Assembly (NCBI RefSeq): GCF_003033925.1
Contig: NZ_CP028365.1
Location: 558,001-622,000, forward strand
Reading direction: 5' to 3'
Origin: Tannerella serpentiformis
Lineage (GTDB): Bacteria > Bacteroidota > Bacteroidia > Bacteroidales > Tannerellaceae
Length of the DNA stretch: 64,000 nt
The notes under the pieces were generated by a model that saw nothing but the letters and a program-made list of their open reading frames with translations, had not been told where the DNA came from and did not search any database. Below are positions 33,737 through 43,440 of the stretch, in pieces. Made by a program: the position numbers and the translations under genes. Within the stretch, counting starts at the first letter, position 1. Each line of letters starts with the position of its first letter.

Positions 33737-34999
33737 ATGCAGGATTATATCAACAAGAGCTTCTTCGCGCTACTGGTCTTCACGCTCATCTTCGGCGTGA
33801 TGTTTTACGACATGATCGACCGGCTGGGCTTTAGTTACGTCGACGAGATCTGCGCGCTGCTCATCTTCGGCCTTTTCGGCTACCACACGTCGCAGTCGCG
33901 CACGTGGGCCTTCAACCGAGGCTTCCTTTTCGTGATCGGCGTCTTCGTCTTCTACTTCATTTATTCCCTCCTCATCGGCAGCAACTCGGTGCAGGGTATC
34001 GCCATGGATTTCCTGATTCAGATCAAGCCCTACATCGCCTTCTTCTGCATCTATTCGCTCAGGACGAAGCTGACGGAGAACCAAAAGAGCATCCTGCGCA
34101 ACTTGGTGGTACTCTTCACGCTTTACATGATTCCCATCGGGCTGGCCGAAGCCGTCTACGGAGGGCACATCATTCAAGCCTTCTTCGGCCACGAATCGCG
34201 TCTGGCCACATCGGCCACCATCCTGGCCATGATCTACCTTTATTGCAGCGACTTCACGTCGAAGGACAAGTTCGTCTACGTCTGCATTCTGGCCGTGGGG
34301 CTCTTCTCCGGGCGCTCGAAGCTGTTCGGCTTCTTGGCCCTATCCACCCTGATGCTGATCTACATGAACCGCTCGTTCCGCATGCGGTTCGACCTGCGCA
34401 ACACCTTCTTCCTGCTCATGGCACTGGCGGCGACGGCCTATGTGGCTAAGGATAAGATCGAGCTTTACTTCATCACGGGAGGCTTCGGCGGTGGACGGTC
34501 GGAGGAGGATCTCTACGCCCGCATGGCGCTCTACTACTTCTCGATCCCGATTTTCCTGCAATACATCCCCTTCGGTTCCGGCTTCGCCTCGTACGGCACC
34601 TACGCCTCGGGCGTCTACTATTCCAAGCTCTACAATCGCTTCGGCATGGACCATTTATATGGCCTGACGGAATCGAATCCCAACTTCGTAGCCGACACGT
34701 ATTACCCGGTGCTGGCCCAGTTCGGGTTCGTCGGTGTGGCGCTCTTTTTCTCCTTCTGGATCTACCTAACCTCGCGGGCCATGAAGGCCTATCGGGTGGG
34801 GATGAAAAAGGAGTCGATACTCGTCTTGCTGATCGTCTTCTTTTTCGCGATCGAAAGCACGTCCGACGCCACCATCACGCACAACCGCGGACTGTTTATT
34901 ATGATGCTGCTCGGACTGCTCATGTCCGACATCCGTAGCGGGATGCAAGTCGCCACGGGCCCGAATCGTTACCCCGAAAGAAATCGCTTGAACGAATGA
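33737..34999 (+). CDS. O-antigen ligase/polymerase-like membrane protein
   Basis: 420 residues from the ATG at 33737, chosen because the promoter at 33669-33702 lies inside the longer frame. About 10-12 hydrophobic segments with a larger soluble loop near residues 245-330 (GGFGGGRSEEDLYARMALYY), the layout of Wzy/WaaL proteins. Role: polymerisation or ligation of lipid-linked glycan. Overlaps the next gene by 4 bp. Confidence 0.75.
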   Translation: MQDYINKSFFALLVFTLIFGVMFYDMIDRLGFSYVDEICALLIFGLFGYHTSQSRTWAFNRGFLFVIGVFVFYFIYSLLIGSNSVQGIAMDFLIQIKPYIAFFCIYSLRTKLTENQKSILRNLVVLFTLYMIPIGLAEAVYGGHIIQAFFGHESRLATSATILAMIYLYCSDFTSKDKFVYVCILAVGLFSGRSKLFGFLALSTLMLIYMNRSFRMRFDLRNTFFLLMALAATAYVAKDKIELYFITGGFGGGRSEEDLYARMALYYFSIPIFLQYIPFGSGFASYGTYASGVYYSKLYNRFGMDHLYGLTESNPNFVADTYYPVLAQFGFVGVALFFSFWIYLTSRAMKAYRVGMKKESILVLLIVFFFAIESTSDATITHNRGLFIMMLLGLLMSDIRSGMQVATGPNRYPERNRLNE

Positions 35000-36246
35000 A
35001 AGTGCTCTTGATCGACGTGTACCATTACAACCGCGGCGGCGCCGAGACGGTCTGCTTCAATACCGGACAGCTATTGCAAGCACACGGCCACGAGGTGGTC
35101 TATTTCTGCCTCAAATGGAAGCGCAACCTCCCCTCCCCCTTCGAACACTACTTCCCCGAATCGAAAGAGACGCGCCGCGGGGTATTTCGCCAGGCCAAGA
35201 ACCTCGTCAATTACTTCTACCACTTTGAGGCGGCCCGTAAGATGGACCAACTGCTCCGCGACGAGCAGCCAGACATCGCTCACATCCACCTTATCTGGGG
35301 ACAGATCACGGAGTCCATCCTGCCCGTCCTGCGTCGCCACGGTGTGCCTGTCGTGCTGACGGCGCACGACTTCCGGGTGGTCTGCCCCGCCTACGTCTTT
35401 CGTGACGGCCGCGGACAGATCTGCGAGCGTTGCCAGGGGCGATCCTTCTACCACTGCTTCCTGCACAAATGCGCGAAAAACAACTGGGTAATGAGCGGCG
35501 TAATGGCCACCGAACAGTATTTCCGCAACGCCTTTTTCAACCCCTCGAAGCTGATCGACGGCTTTATCTATGTCAGCCATTTCACGAAGAAGAAGCACGA
35601 AACCTACATGCCCGCCCTGCGCCAAAAACCCAACATGGTACTCTATAACAGTGCGCCGGAGATCGCCGCGGAGCCATATAAGAAGCAAGGCGAACCGTAT
35701 TTCCTATTCATGGGTCGGCTATCGGGCGAGAAGGGCATCCGCACCTTGGTGGAGGCCATGAACGGTCTGCCGTCATGTAGACTGAAGGTGGCCGGCACGG
35801 GTCCGCAGGAGGCCGAGTTGAAGCGTTACGCAGCGGAGCACGGGCTGAGCAACGTAGACTTTTGCGGCTACCAAACGGGCGAGCCACTGGCCACATTGGT
35901 ACGGAATGCGCGCTTCATCGTCGTGCCGTCGGAGTGCTACGAGAACAATCCGATGAGCATCATCGAGGCCTACGCCATCGGTACGCCTGTCGTCGGTGCC
36001 AACATCGGCGGCATCCCTGAGATCGTACCCGAGGGCGTCACCGGCTTCCGCTTCGAGAGTCGCAACACCGACGATCTGCGTGCCAAACTGACCGCCGCCG
36101 CAAGCCTCTCGAGCGATGCCTATGCCGCTATGCAACGCGCCGCACTCGACTTCGCCCGCGAACATTTCAACACGGAGAACTACTACCCGCGGCTCATCGC
36201 GTTCTACCGACAGTGCATGAAAGCCCCATCGACAGCCCGCCCATGA
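34996..36246 (+). CDS. Family 4 glycosyltransferase
   Basis: 416 residues, GT-B fold. N-terminal YNRGGAE loop (12-18), C-terminal donor domain beginning YFLFMGRLSGEKGI (about 234-247), and the family signature SECYENNPMSIIEAYAIGTP (about 315-334) with its EX7E glutamates. It transfers a sugar onto a lipid-linked intermediate at the inner membrane. A Cys-rich insert (CERCQGRSFYHCFLHKCAK, about 142-160) is typical of one GT4 subgroup. Four-base overlaps on both sides show tight coupling. Confidence 0.88.
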   Translation: MKVLLIDVYHYNRGGAETVCFNTGQLLQAHGHEVVYFCLKWKRNLPSPFEHYFPESKETRRGVFRQAKNLVNYFYHFEAARKMDQLLRDEQPDIAHIHLIWGQITESILPVLRRHGVPVVLTAHDFRVVCPAYVFRDGRGQICERCQGRSFYHCFLHKCAKNNWVMSGVMATEQYFRNAFFNPSKLIDGFIYVSHFTKKKHETYMPALRQKPNMVLYNSAPEIAAEPYKKQGEPYFLFMGRLSGEKGIRTLVEAMNGLPSCRLKVAGTGPQEAELKRYAAEHGLSNVDFCGYQTGEPLATLVRNARFIVVPSECYENNPMSIIEAYAIGTPVVGANIGGIPEIVPEGVTGFRFESRNTDDLRAKLTAAASLSSDAYAAMQRAALDFAREHFNTENYYPRLIAFYRQCMKAPSTARP

Positions 36247-37073
36247 GACCGATCGACATCCACGAATGCCACCGCTTGCTGCTCGACATGGCCGCCATCC
36301 TCGACCGTGTCTGCCGAGAGAACGCCATCCCTTACTACATGCTCGGCGGCACCATGCTCGGCGCTGTCCGTCACGGCGGATTTATCCCCTGGGACGACGA
36401 CATGGATTTCGGTATCCCCCGCGACCACTTCGACCGCCTCACCCACCTGCTCACCGACGCCCTACGCGGCACACCCTACCGACTGCACACCTACCACAAC
36501 TCGCCCAACAAGATCAACTATCTGAAGATGGTCGACACCCGCACCTGCATCCGCGGCGCATGGGAGACGACCGACACGGGCGTCAACATCGACCTCTTCC
36601 CGCTCGATCGCGGCCCACGTGTGGAGCTCCTCACGCGCCCTTTCGCCACCTACATCCACCTCCTGCTCTTCGTCAAGGATTACAAGCAACTCGACGCCTC
36701 GCCCCGACGCGGCCTGAAGCGCCTCATTGCCGACACGCTGAAGCGCCTGCCCTTCCGCACGGACACACTGATCGCGCATATCGACCGCTGCATCCTGCGC
36801 CACAGTCGGTCGGGGGCATCACGGTGCATCAACTATTTCGGCCATTGGCGGGCGCGCGAGATCTTCTCCGCCGACGTCTTCGGCGCGCCGGTGGACTACG
36901 CCTTCGAGGACATGACACTGAGTGGCGTCACCCATCCCGACGCCTACCTCGCCCAGCTCTACGGCGACTATATGCAGCTGCCTCCGCCCGAAAAACGCCT
37001 GGCGCACACGGACACGATCTTCTGGGCGTCTGCGGACGCCAGCGAAGTTGCCTCACGTGCACCCTCGGCTTAG
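36243..37073 (+). CDS. LicD-family phosphotransferase
   Basis: 276 residues; I chose ATG 36243 because it makes the ATGA overlap used by the other genes here. The LicD signature is clear: YYMLGGTMLGAVRHGGFIPW followed by DDDMDFGI (about 34-60). The family transfers phosphocholine or similar groups to surface glycans. The last 14 residues (SADASEVASRAPSA) are encoded by GGCGTCTGCGGACGCC-type repeat DNA, so the original C-terminus appears to have been replaced. Confidence 0.88.
   Translation: MRPIDIHECHRLLLDMAAILDRVCRENAIPYYMLGGTMLGAVRHGGFIPWDDDMDFGIPRDHFDRLTHLLTDALRGTPYRLHTYHNSPNKINYLKMVDTRTCIRGAWETTDTGVNIDLFPLDRGPRVELLTRPFATYIHLLLFVKDYKQLDASPRRGLKRLIADTLKRLPFRTDTLIAHIDRCILRHSRSGASRCINYFGHWRAREIFSADVFGAPVDYAFEDMTLSGVTHPDAYLAQLYGDYMQLPPPEKRLAHTDTIFWASADASEVASRAPSA
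37022..37055 (+). repeat. REP-like fragment inside the 3' end of the LicD gene
   Basis: GGCGTCTGCGGACGCCAGCGAAGTTGCC matches the element at 21166 (GGCGTCTGCGGACGCCGG CGAATTTGGCC) almost base for base and is read in frame as the LicD tail. Confidence 0.65.
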
Positions 37074-37161
37074 CTCTTAGCTCTTCATTTTTAGATGTAC
37101 CCTCTACCTTTACCGCGAAAATCAGAGCCATAGATCAGTGATAGAGAGGAGAAGGCAACCC

Positions 37162-38784
37162 ATGCAACGGGATTTACGCATCTGTTTATACATCATTCTG
37201 TGTGTCTGCTGCGCGGGCGGCGTGCAGGCGGGCGGCCGGCGTGACGCGCTCCGGAGGCTGGACGACGTGATCCGACGACGGGCCGCTTTTCAGGCCGATA
37301 AGGAACGTGCGATCGACAGCCTGCGACGCCGTCTCTACAGGGCCCACACGGACGCCGCGCGGTTCGATCTCTACAGCCGACTCTATGAGGCTTACGTGGC
37401 CTATCAAACGGACTCCGCCCTGAAGCTGATCCATGAGAAGGAACGCCTGCTGCCCCGACTCACCGAACCCCGATTCCGTATCGACGCCCGACTCAACCGT
37501 GCCGGCGCACTCACCATCGCGGGCATGTATAAGGAAGCGCTGGAGGTGCTCCAAGAAACGACTCGCAGCGACATCCCGCCCGACCTCCTCCAGGCCTACT
37601 TCCACCACTTCCGCACCCTCTACGGACACATGGCAGGCTATGCCCTGACCCCCGACGAACGCCGCGAATACCTCCTCCGCGCCGACCGTTACCGCGACTC
37701 GCTCCTCTCCGTCATCCCCCCCGCGGACGTCAACCATCGCATCATCCGCGCCGACCAGCTCATTGCCCGCGGCCGACCGGCCGAAGCCGTCCGTCTGCTC
37801 CAGCCCGTGGCCGACACCTGCAGCCAGTCCGCCGTCATGCGCTTCTTGGCCTATACCCTGGCCGACGCTTACGGCCGACTGGGCGACCGCGAGCGGCAAA
37901 AGCGTTACCTGGCCCTATCGGCCGAGGCTGACCTCCGACTCTCTGTCCGCGAATACATCTCGCTGCGCCAACTGGCCTTCCTGCTCTACGAGGACGGCGA
38001 CATTGACCGCGCCTACGACTACATGAAGTGCGCCCTCGAGGACGCCGGCGCCTGCAACGCCCGGGCACGCATCGTGGAGGCTGCCGAGATCTACCCCGTC
38101 ATCGATCGCGCCTACCGTATCCGTAGCGACCGCAAGCAGCGCACCATCGTCGGACTGCTCTTGGGCAGCGTCCTTCTAGCCGCCAGCCTCGTCCTCAGCC
38201 TCCTGCATGTCTACCGACAAATGCAGCGCCTCCGCCAGGCCCGCCGCGCCCTCTCCGACGCCAACGCCCGTCTGCAAACCGCCAACGACGCCCTCTCCGA
38301 CGTCAACCGCACCCTCCTTGAGGCCAACGCCATCAAAGAGGAATACATCGCCCAGTACATCAACCGCTGCTCCGTCTATATCGACAAGCTCGACCACTAC
38401 CGCCGCCGACTGATGAAGCTCGCCCAGAGTGGCCGCACGGACGAACTGCTGCGCACGGTCCGCTCCACGGAGCTTATCGCCGACGAGCGCCGCGAGTTCT
38501 ACGCCGAGTTCGACCGCACCTTCCTCGGCCTCTTCCCCCATTTCGTGGAGGAGTTCAACGCCCTGCTCCACCCCGCCGACCGCATCACGCCCAAAGCAGG
38601 CGAACGGCTCACGACCGAGCTGCGCATCTTCGCCCTCATCCGCCTCGGCATCACCGACAGCGCCCGCATAGCCGAATTCCTCGGCTACTCCGTGACCACC
38701 ATCTACAACTACCGCAGCAAGACCCGTGGCAAGTCCACCCTCGACCGCGACGCCTTCGAATCCGCCGTCATGCGCATCGGCTGA
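37162..38784 (+). CDS. DUF6377 family regulator: TPR sensor, membrane segment, coiled coil, HTH
   Basis: 540 residues from ATG 37162, preceded by GAGGAGAAGG; a GTG eight codons earlier is possible. Signal or anchor at residues 7-22, TPR-like helices to about 300, a transmembrane segment (about 320-342, IVGLLLGSVLLAASLVLSLL), a coiled coil (about 345-390), then a DUF6377 region ending in a helix-turn-helix (ARIAEFLGYSVTTIYNYRSK, about 503-522). Such proteins sense in the periplasm and act as transcription regulators. Likely target: the adjacent glycan genes, by position only. Confidence 0.8.
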   Translation: MQRDLRICLYIILCVCCAGGVQAGGRRDALRRLDDVIRRRAAFQADKERAIDSLRRRLYRAHTDAARFDLYSRLYEAYVAYQTDSALKLIHEKERLLPRLTEPRFRIDARLNRAGALTIAGMYKEALEVLQETTRSDIPPDLLQAYFHHFRTLYGHMAGYALTPDERREYLLRADRYRDSLLSVIPPADVNHRIIRADQLIARGRPAEAVRLLQPVADTCSQSAVMRFLAYTLADAYGRLGDRERQKRYLALSAEADLRLSVREYISLRQLAFLLYEDGDIDRAYDYMKCALEDAGACNARARIVEAAEIYPVIDRAYRIRSDRKQRTIVGLLLGSVLLAASLVLSLLHVYRQMQRLRQARRALSDANARLQTANDALSDVNRTLLEANAIKEEYIAQYINRCSVYIDKLDHYRRRLMKLAQSGRTDELLRTVRSTELIADERREFYAEFDRTFLGLFPHFVEEFNALLHPADRITPKAGERLTTELRIFALIRLGITDSARIAEFLGYSVTTIYNYRSKTRGKSTLDRDAFESAVMRIG

Positions 38785-38898
38785 GGCAATGACCCATAGG
38801 CCATTCTAAAAGGGAGAGATGCCGGCTGCGGAGACAACTGAATCTTTCCAGATCTCCCCGCGGGGTGGAGGCTTCGGGGGATTACAAATGCTTTTTGA

Positions 38899-39267
38899 GG
38901 TCCATTTCGGGTTGTTTTGACGAAAGTGACCCGGGGCGAGGTCCATTTCGGGCTGCTTTGGCGAAAGTGACCCGAGGCGAGGTCCATTTCGGGCTACTTT
39001 GGCGAAAGTGACCCGGGGCGAGGTCCATTTCGGGCTGCTTTGGCGAAAGTGACCCGGGGCGAGGTCCATTTCGGGTTGCTTTGGCGAAAGTGATCCGGGG
39101 CGAGGTCCATTTCGGGCAGCTTTGGCGAAAGTGATCCGAGGCGAGGTCCATTTCGGGTTGCTTTGACGAAAGTAACCCGGGGCGAGGTCCATTTCAGGCC
39201 GCTTTGGCGAAAGTGACCCGGGGCGAGGTCCATTTCGGACAGCTTTGGCGAAAGCGATCCGGAGCAC
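38899..39267 (+). repeat. Tandem array D: nine 41-bp units, same family as array A
   Basis: GGTCCATTTC recurs at 38899, 38940, 38981, 39022, 39063, 39104, 39145, 39186 and 39227, exactly 41 bp apart. Units are about 90 percent alike with array A. The right flank also matches array A's for about 75 bp, including ACTACGC-A-GCATAGC (39287-39301) and CATAAACACGAACTAAAAAG. It lies between the DUF6377 gene and nqrA. Confidence 0.95.
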
Positions 39268-39428
39268 AACGGAAACAGAGGTTCCCACTACGCAGCATAG
39301 CATTACACCACATAAACACGAACTAAAAAGTATACGCCCTACAGGTATCAGGTCCATTTCGCCGGCATCCGAAGATGCCCCAGCGCGCCTCGGATAATCG
39401 CCGATCATTAAACCTGAAGGAAAGCACC

Positions 39429-39436
39429 TATTTTTG
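39429..39436 (+). promoter_or_regulatory. candidate -7 box (TATTTTTG) for the nqr operon
   Basis: A TAnnTTTG match 40 bp before the nqrA ATG. The -33 element is weak. Confidence 0.5.
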
Positions 39437-39475
39437 GCGTCGCAAACAGAAAATAATAATAGAACCAGAAGTAAC

Positions 39476-40834
39476 ATGGCAAATGTGGTTAATATCAAAC
39501 GGGGGCTCAACATCCAGCTGAAAGGCAAAGCCCCCCTGTCGGAACTGGAAAGGCACCAGTCCGAGGATTACGCCGTTGAGCCGGGCTGTTTCGCTGGCAT
39601 TGTGCCCAAGGTCTTGGTCAAAGTCGGCGATAAAGTCAAGGTCGGTACGCCGCTGATGTGGGACAAGGTCCACCCGGAGATCCGCCTCGTAGCGCCCGTC
39701 AGCGGCGAAGTGACCGCCGTCCATCGCGGCGAGAAACGCAAGGTGCTCAGCGTCGTAGTCCGACCCGATGGCAGCTCAGACAGCGAGCCCTTCGACGCCC
39801 CCAAGAGTCCCGCCACGGCGGAACCGGAGGCCATCCGCACCCTCCTCCTCCAAACGGGCATATGGCCCTACATCAAGCAACGCCCGTACGATCGCGTGGC
39901 AGACCCGACGGTGACACCGCGCGACATTTTCGTGTCCGCACTCGACACCGCCCCCCTGGCGCCCGACTTTGACTACGTCGTCAACGGTCAGGAGGACACC
40001 CTCCAGGCTGGCCTCGCGGCCCTCGCCCGACTCACCCCGGGGCGCGTCTACCTCGGCGTCCGCCGCGGATCGCCGCTGCGCAACATGCAGGGCGTGGAGG
40101 TCGTCGAGCTTGAAGGCCCCCACCCGGCCGGCAACGTGGGCGTGATCATCAACCACGTCAAGCCCGTCAACAAGGGCGAGACGGTCTGGACCCTCCGCGC
40201 CGCCGACGTGCTCTTTATCGGCCGACTCTTCACCGCAGGCCGCATCGACTTCACCCGCACCGTAGCCCTCGTAGGCTCCGAGATGACGGAGCGCGGCTAC
40301 GTCAAGGCCATCGCCGGATGCCGCATCAACAGCCTCATCGAAGAGCGGACGAAGCCTAACCTCGCGGCCCTTCGCATCATCAGCGGCAACGTCCTGACGG
40401 GTCACAAGGTCGACCCCGCCACCGGTTGGCTCGGCGCCTACGACACGCAAATCACAGCCATCCCCGAGGGCAACGACGTCAACGAGTTCCTCGGCTGGGG
40501 CATGCCCGGCCTCGGGAAATACAGCATGTCGCACAGCTACTTCTCCTGGCTCATGGGCTCCAAAAAGGAATATACCCTCGACGCCCGCATCAAGGGCGGC
40601 CGCCGCGCTATGATCATGTCCGGCGAATACGACCGCGTCTTCCCGATGGATATCTACCCCGAATACCTCCTCAAAGCCATCATCGCCTACGACATCGATA
40701 AGATGGAAGCCCTCGGCATCTACGAAGTGGCGCCAGAGGACTTCGCCCTTTGTGAGTTCGTAGACACCTCCAAGATCGAGATCCAACGGATCGTGCGTGG
40801 TGGCCTCGACCTACTCTACAAAGAGATGAATTGA
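39476..40834 (+). CDS. nqrA: Na+-translocating NADH:quinone reductase subunit A
   Basis: 452 residues from ATG 39476. Peripheral subunit of the sodium pump, at the cytoplasmic face. The family N-terminus (INIKRGLNIQLKG-like; here NIKRGLNIQLKGKAP) and the lipoyl-like beta region (PEIRLVAPVSGEVTAVHRGE) are clear. First gene of the complete nqrABCDEF set; length is normal. Confidence 0.95.
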   Translation: MANVVNIKRGLNIQLKGKAPLSELERHQSEDYAVEPGCFAGIVPKVLVKVGDKVKVGTPLMWDKVHPEIRLVAPVSGEVTAVHRGEKRKVLSVVVRPDGSSDSEPFDAPKSPATAEPEAIRTLLLQTGIWPYIKQRPYDRVADPTVTPRDIFVSALDTAPLAPDFDYVVNGQEDTLQAGLAALARLTPGRVYLGVRRGSPLRNMQGVEVVELEGPHPAGNVGVIINHVKPVNKGETVWTLRAADVLFIGRLFTAGRIDFTRTVALVGSEMTERGYVKAIAGCRINSLIEERTKPNLAALRIISGNVLTGHKVDPATGWLGAYDTQITAIPEGNDVNEFLGWGMPGLGKYSMSHSYFSWLMGSKKEYTLDARIKGGRRAMIMSGEYDRVFPMDIYPEYLLKAIIAYDIDKMEALGIYEVAPEDFALCEFVDTSKIEIQRIVRGGLDLLYKEMN

Positions 40835-40862
40835 TCAACCACCATTAATCGGAAAATAGAAA

Positions 40863-42050
40863 GTGAAAGCATTAAGGAATTACCTCAATAAGATCAAGCC
40901 GACCTTCGAGGAGGGTGGCCGCCTGTCGATGTTTCGCTCCGTATTCGAGGGGTTCGAAACGTTCCTGTTCGTCCCCAGCGACACGTCGCAATCGGGCGTA
41001 CACATCCACGACAGCATCGACTCCAAGCGCACGATGACGGTCGTCGTCATCGCCCTCATCCCAGCGCTGCTGTTCGGCATGTACAACGTGGGCTATCAGC
41101 ACAACCTGGCCATCGGCGCCGAACAGCTCTTCTGGCCTGCGTTCCTCTTCGGCTTCCTGGCCGTGCTGCCCAAGATCATCGTCTCGTACGTCGTCGGGCT
41201 CGGCATCGAGTTCGCGGTGGCGCAATGGAAGAAAGAAGAGATACAGGAAGGCTTCCTCGTCTCGGGTATGCTGATCCCTATGATCGTGCCCGTGGATACG
41301 CCCCTGTGGATGATTGCCCTGGCCACGGCCTTCGCCGTCGTCTTCGCCAAGGAAGTGTTTGGCGGCACGGGCTACAACATTTTTAATGTCGCCCTCGTCA
41401 CCCGCGCCTTCCTCTTCTTCGCCTACCCCGCCGCCATGTCGGGCGACAAGATCTTCGTCCGCACCGCCGACACGTTCGGCTTAGGCACCGGTAGCGTCGT
41501 CGACGGTTTCTCAGGCGCCACACCGCTGGGCATCGCCTCCACAGCCACATCGGGCACAGGCTATCCGGCCTTCTCAATGGATATGATCACCGGTCTCATC
41601 CCCGGCTCCATCGGCGAGACGAGCGTCATCGCCATCGCCATCGGCGCCGTGCTGCTGCTCTGGACGGGCATAGCCAGCTGGAAAACGATGCTGTCCGTCT
41701 TCGTGGGCGGCGCACTCACGGCCTGCATGTTCAACGCCATCGGTATGGAGAACAACGCCATGGCCAACATGCCGTGGTACGAGCACCTCGTGCTGGGCGG
41801 CTTCTGCTTCGGCGCCGTCTTCATGGCCACCGACCCGGTGACCTCAGCCCGCACCGAACGCGGCAAGTGGATCTACGGCTTCCTCATCGGCTTCTTGGCC
41901 ATCTGCATCCGTGTCCTCAACCCGGGCTATCCCGAAGGCATGATGCTGGCCATATTGATGATGAACATCTTCGCTCCGCTGATCGACTATTACGTGGTCG
42001 ACGCCAACATCAAACGTCGGGCTGCCCGACTCAAACAAACCGCTAACTAA
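40863..42050 (+). CDS. nqrB: Na+-translocating NADH:quinone reductase subunit B
   Basis: 395 residues from GTG 40863. Multi-span membrane subunit. Its covalent FMN site SGAT is at 217-220 (Thr220), and GFLVSGMLIPMIVPVDTPLW is the conserved channel region. It starts 28 bp after nqrA. Confidence 0.96.
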   Translation: MKALRNYLNKIKPTFEEGGRLSMFRSVFEGFETFLFVPSDTSQSGVHIHDSIDSKRTMTVVVIALIPALLFGMYNVGYQHNLAIGAEQLFWPAFLFGFLAVLPKIIVSYVVGLGIEFAVAQWKKEEIQEGFLVSGMLIPMIVPVDTPLWMIALATAFAVVFAKEVFGGTGYNIFNVALVTRAFLFFAYPAAMSGDKIFVRTADTFGLGTGSVVDGFSGATPLGIASTATSGTGYPAFSMDMITGLIPGSIGETSVIAIAIGAVLLLWTGIASWKTMLSVFVGGALTACMFNAIGMENNAMANMPWYEHLVLGGFCFGAVFMATDPVTSARTERGKWIYGFLIGFLAICIRVLNPGYPEGMMLAILMMNIFAPLIDYYVVDANIKRRAARLKQTAN

Positions 42051-42072
42051 TCATGGGGAGACGGATAACATT

Positions 42073-42768
42073 ATGGCAACTAAGTTGAATACAAACGGAA
42101 ACGGATACACCGTGATTTATGCCACGGTGATGGTCGTCGTCGTGGCCCTGCTCTTGGCCTTCACCTCGCAGGCGCTCAGCTCGGCCCAGAAGGCGAACCA
42201 GGACAACGACAAGCGACAGCAGATCCTCCGCGCGGTGAACGTCAGCGTGCCCGCCAGTGAGGCTGAAGCGAAATACAAGGAACTGATCAAGGAGGCCTTC
42301 CTGGTCGATGCCGACGGCAATCGCGTAGACGGCGACGCCTTCAGCGACGACGTCAAGAAGCAGTTTGCCCGCGGCGTCTTCCCCGTCTTTGTCGCCACGG
42401 TAGACGGACAGACGAAGTACATTCTGGCCATGCGTGGCACCGGCCTCTGGGGTCCGCTGTGGGGCTATATGTCGGTCAACGACGACTGCAACACGGTCTT
42501 CGGCGCCGACTTTAGCCACGAGAGCGAAACGCCCGGTCTGGGTGCCGAGATCGTACAAAAAGCCTTCTCCGGACAGTTCGCCGGCAAAGAGCTCTTCAAG
42601 GACGGCGCCTTCAAATCGATCGCCGTCGTGAAGCATGGCAACAAAGCCGACGGCCAGGACTATGTGGACGGCATCTCTGGCGGCACCATCACCAGCAACG
42701 GCGTCAACGCCATGATCCAGACCAGCCTGGGGCACTACGCCGGATTCCTAACCAAGCAAAAACAATAA
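42073..42768 (+). CDS. nqrC: Na+-translocating NADH:quinone reductase subunit C
   Basis: 231 residues, one N-terminal membrane segment (about 12-33) and a periplasmic FMN_bind domain. The flavinylation motif reads SGGTIT (202-207, acceptor Thr205), with Gly in place of the common Ala of SGAT. Confidence 0.95.
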   Translation: MATKLNTNGNGYTVIYATVMVVVVALLLAFTSQALSSAQKANQDNDKRQQILRAVNVSVPASEAEAKYKELIKEAFLVDADGNRVDGDAFSDDVKKQFARGVFPVFVATVDGQTKYILAMRGTGLWGPLWGYMSVNDDCNTVFGADFSHESETPGLGAEIVQKAFSGQFAGKELFKDGAFKSIAVVKHGNKADGQDYVDGISGGTITSNGVNAMIQTSLGHYAGFLTKQKQ

Positions 42769-42774
42769 AGAGAT

Positions 42775-43401
42775 ATGGGTTTATCAGCAAAGAATAAAGA
42801 GATCCTGTTCAACCCCCTGAGCAAGGACAATCCGGTCATCGTGCAAATGCTGGGCATCTGCTCGGCCCTGGCCGTGACCGTCAAACTGCAGCCGGCGCTC
42901 GTCATGGCCATCTCCGTGACGGCCGTCGTGGCCTTCGCCAACGTCATCATTTCGCTGCTCCGCAAAACGATCCCCAACCGCATCCGCATCATCATCCAGT
43001 TGGTCGTTGTGGCCGCGTTGGTGACGATCGTCAACGAGATACTCAAGGCCTTCGCCTACGATGTCAGCAAGCAGCTCTCCGTCTACGTCGGGCTGATCAT
43101 CACGAACTGTATCCTGATGGGGCGCCTCGAGGCCTTCGCCTTGGGCAACAAGCCCTGGGAGTCGTTCCTCGACGGTGTGGGCAATGGCGCCGGCTACGGC
43201 ATTATCCTCGTCGTCGTAGCCTTCGTCCGCGAGCTCTTCGGATCGGGCACACTGCTCGGTTTCCGCATCATCCCGCAAGCTGTCTACGATGCAGGCTACG
43301 TCAACAACGGCCTGATGATCATGCCTCCGATGGCCCTCATCCTCTGCGCCGTCATCGTATGGATACACCGTGCACGCAACAAGGATTTGCAAGAGAAGTA
43401 A
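42775..43401 (+). CDS. nqrD: Na+-translocating NADH:quinone reductase subunit D
   Basis: 208 residues with six predicted membrane helices. The conserved VYVGLIITNCILMGRLEAFA block holds the Cys that, with NqrE, coordinates the membrane iron centre. Starts 6 bp after nqrC. Confidence 0.95.
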   Translation: MGLSAKNKEILFNPLSKDNPVIVQMLGICSALAVTVKLQPALVMAISVTAVVAFANVIISLLRKTIPNRIRIIIQLVVVAALVTIVNEILKAFAYDVSKQLSVYVGLIITNCILMGRLEAFALGNKPWESFLDGVGNGAGYGIILVVVAFVRELFGSGTLLGFRIIPQAVYDAGYVNNGLMIMPPMALILCAVIVWIHRARNKDLQEK

Positions 43402-43440
43402 CACACATGTCACTGACGAAAAAGAAAGGAGTAAACAATC

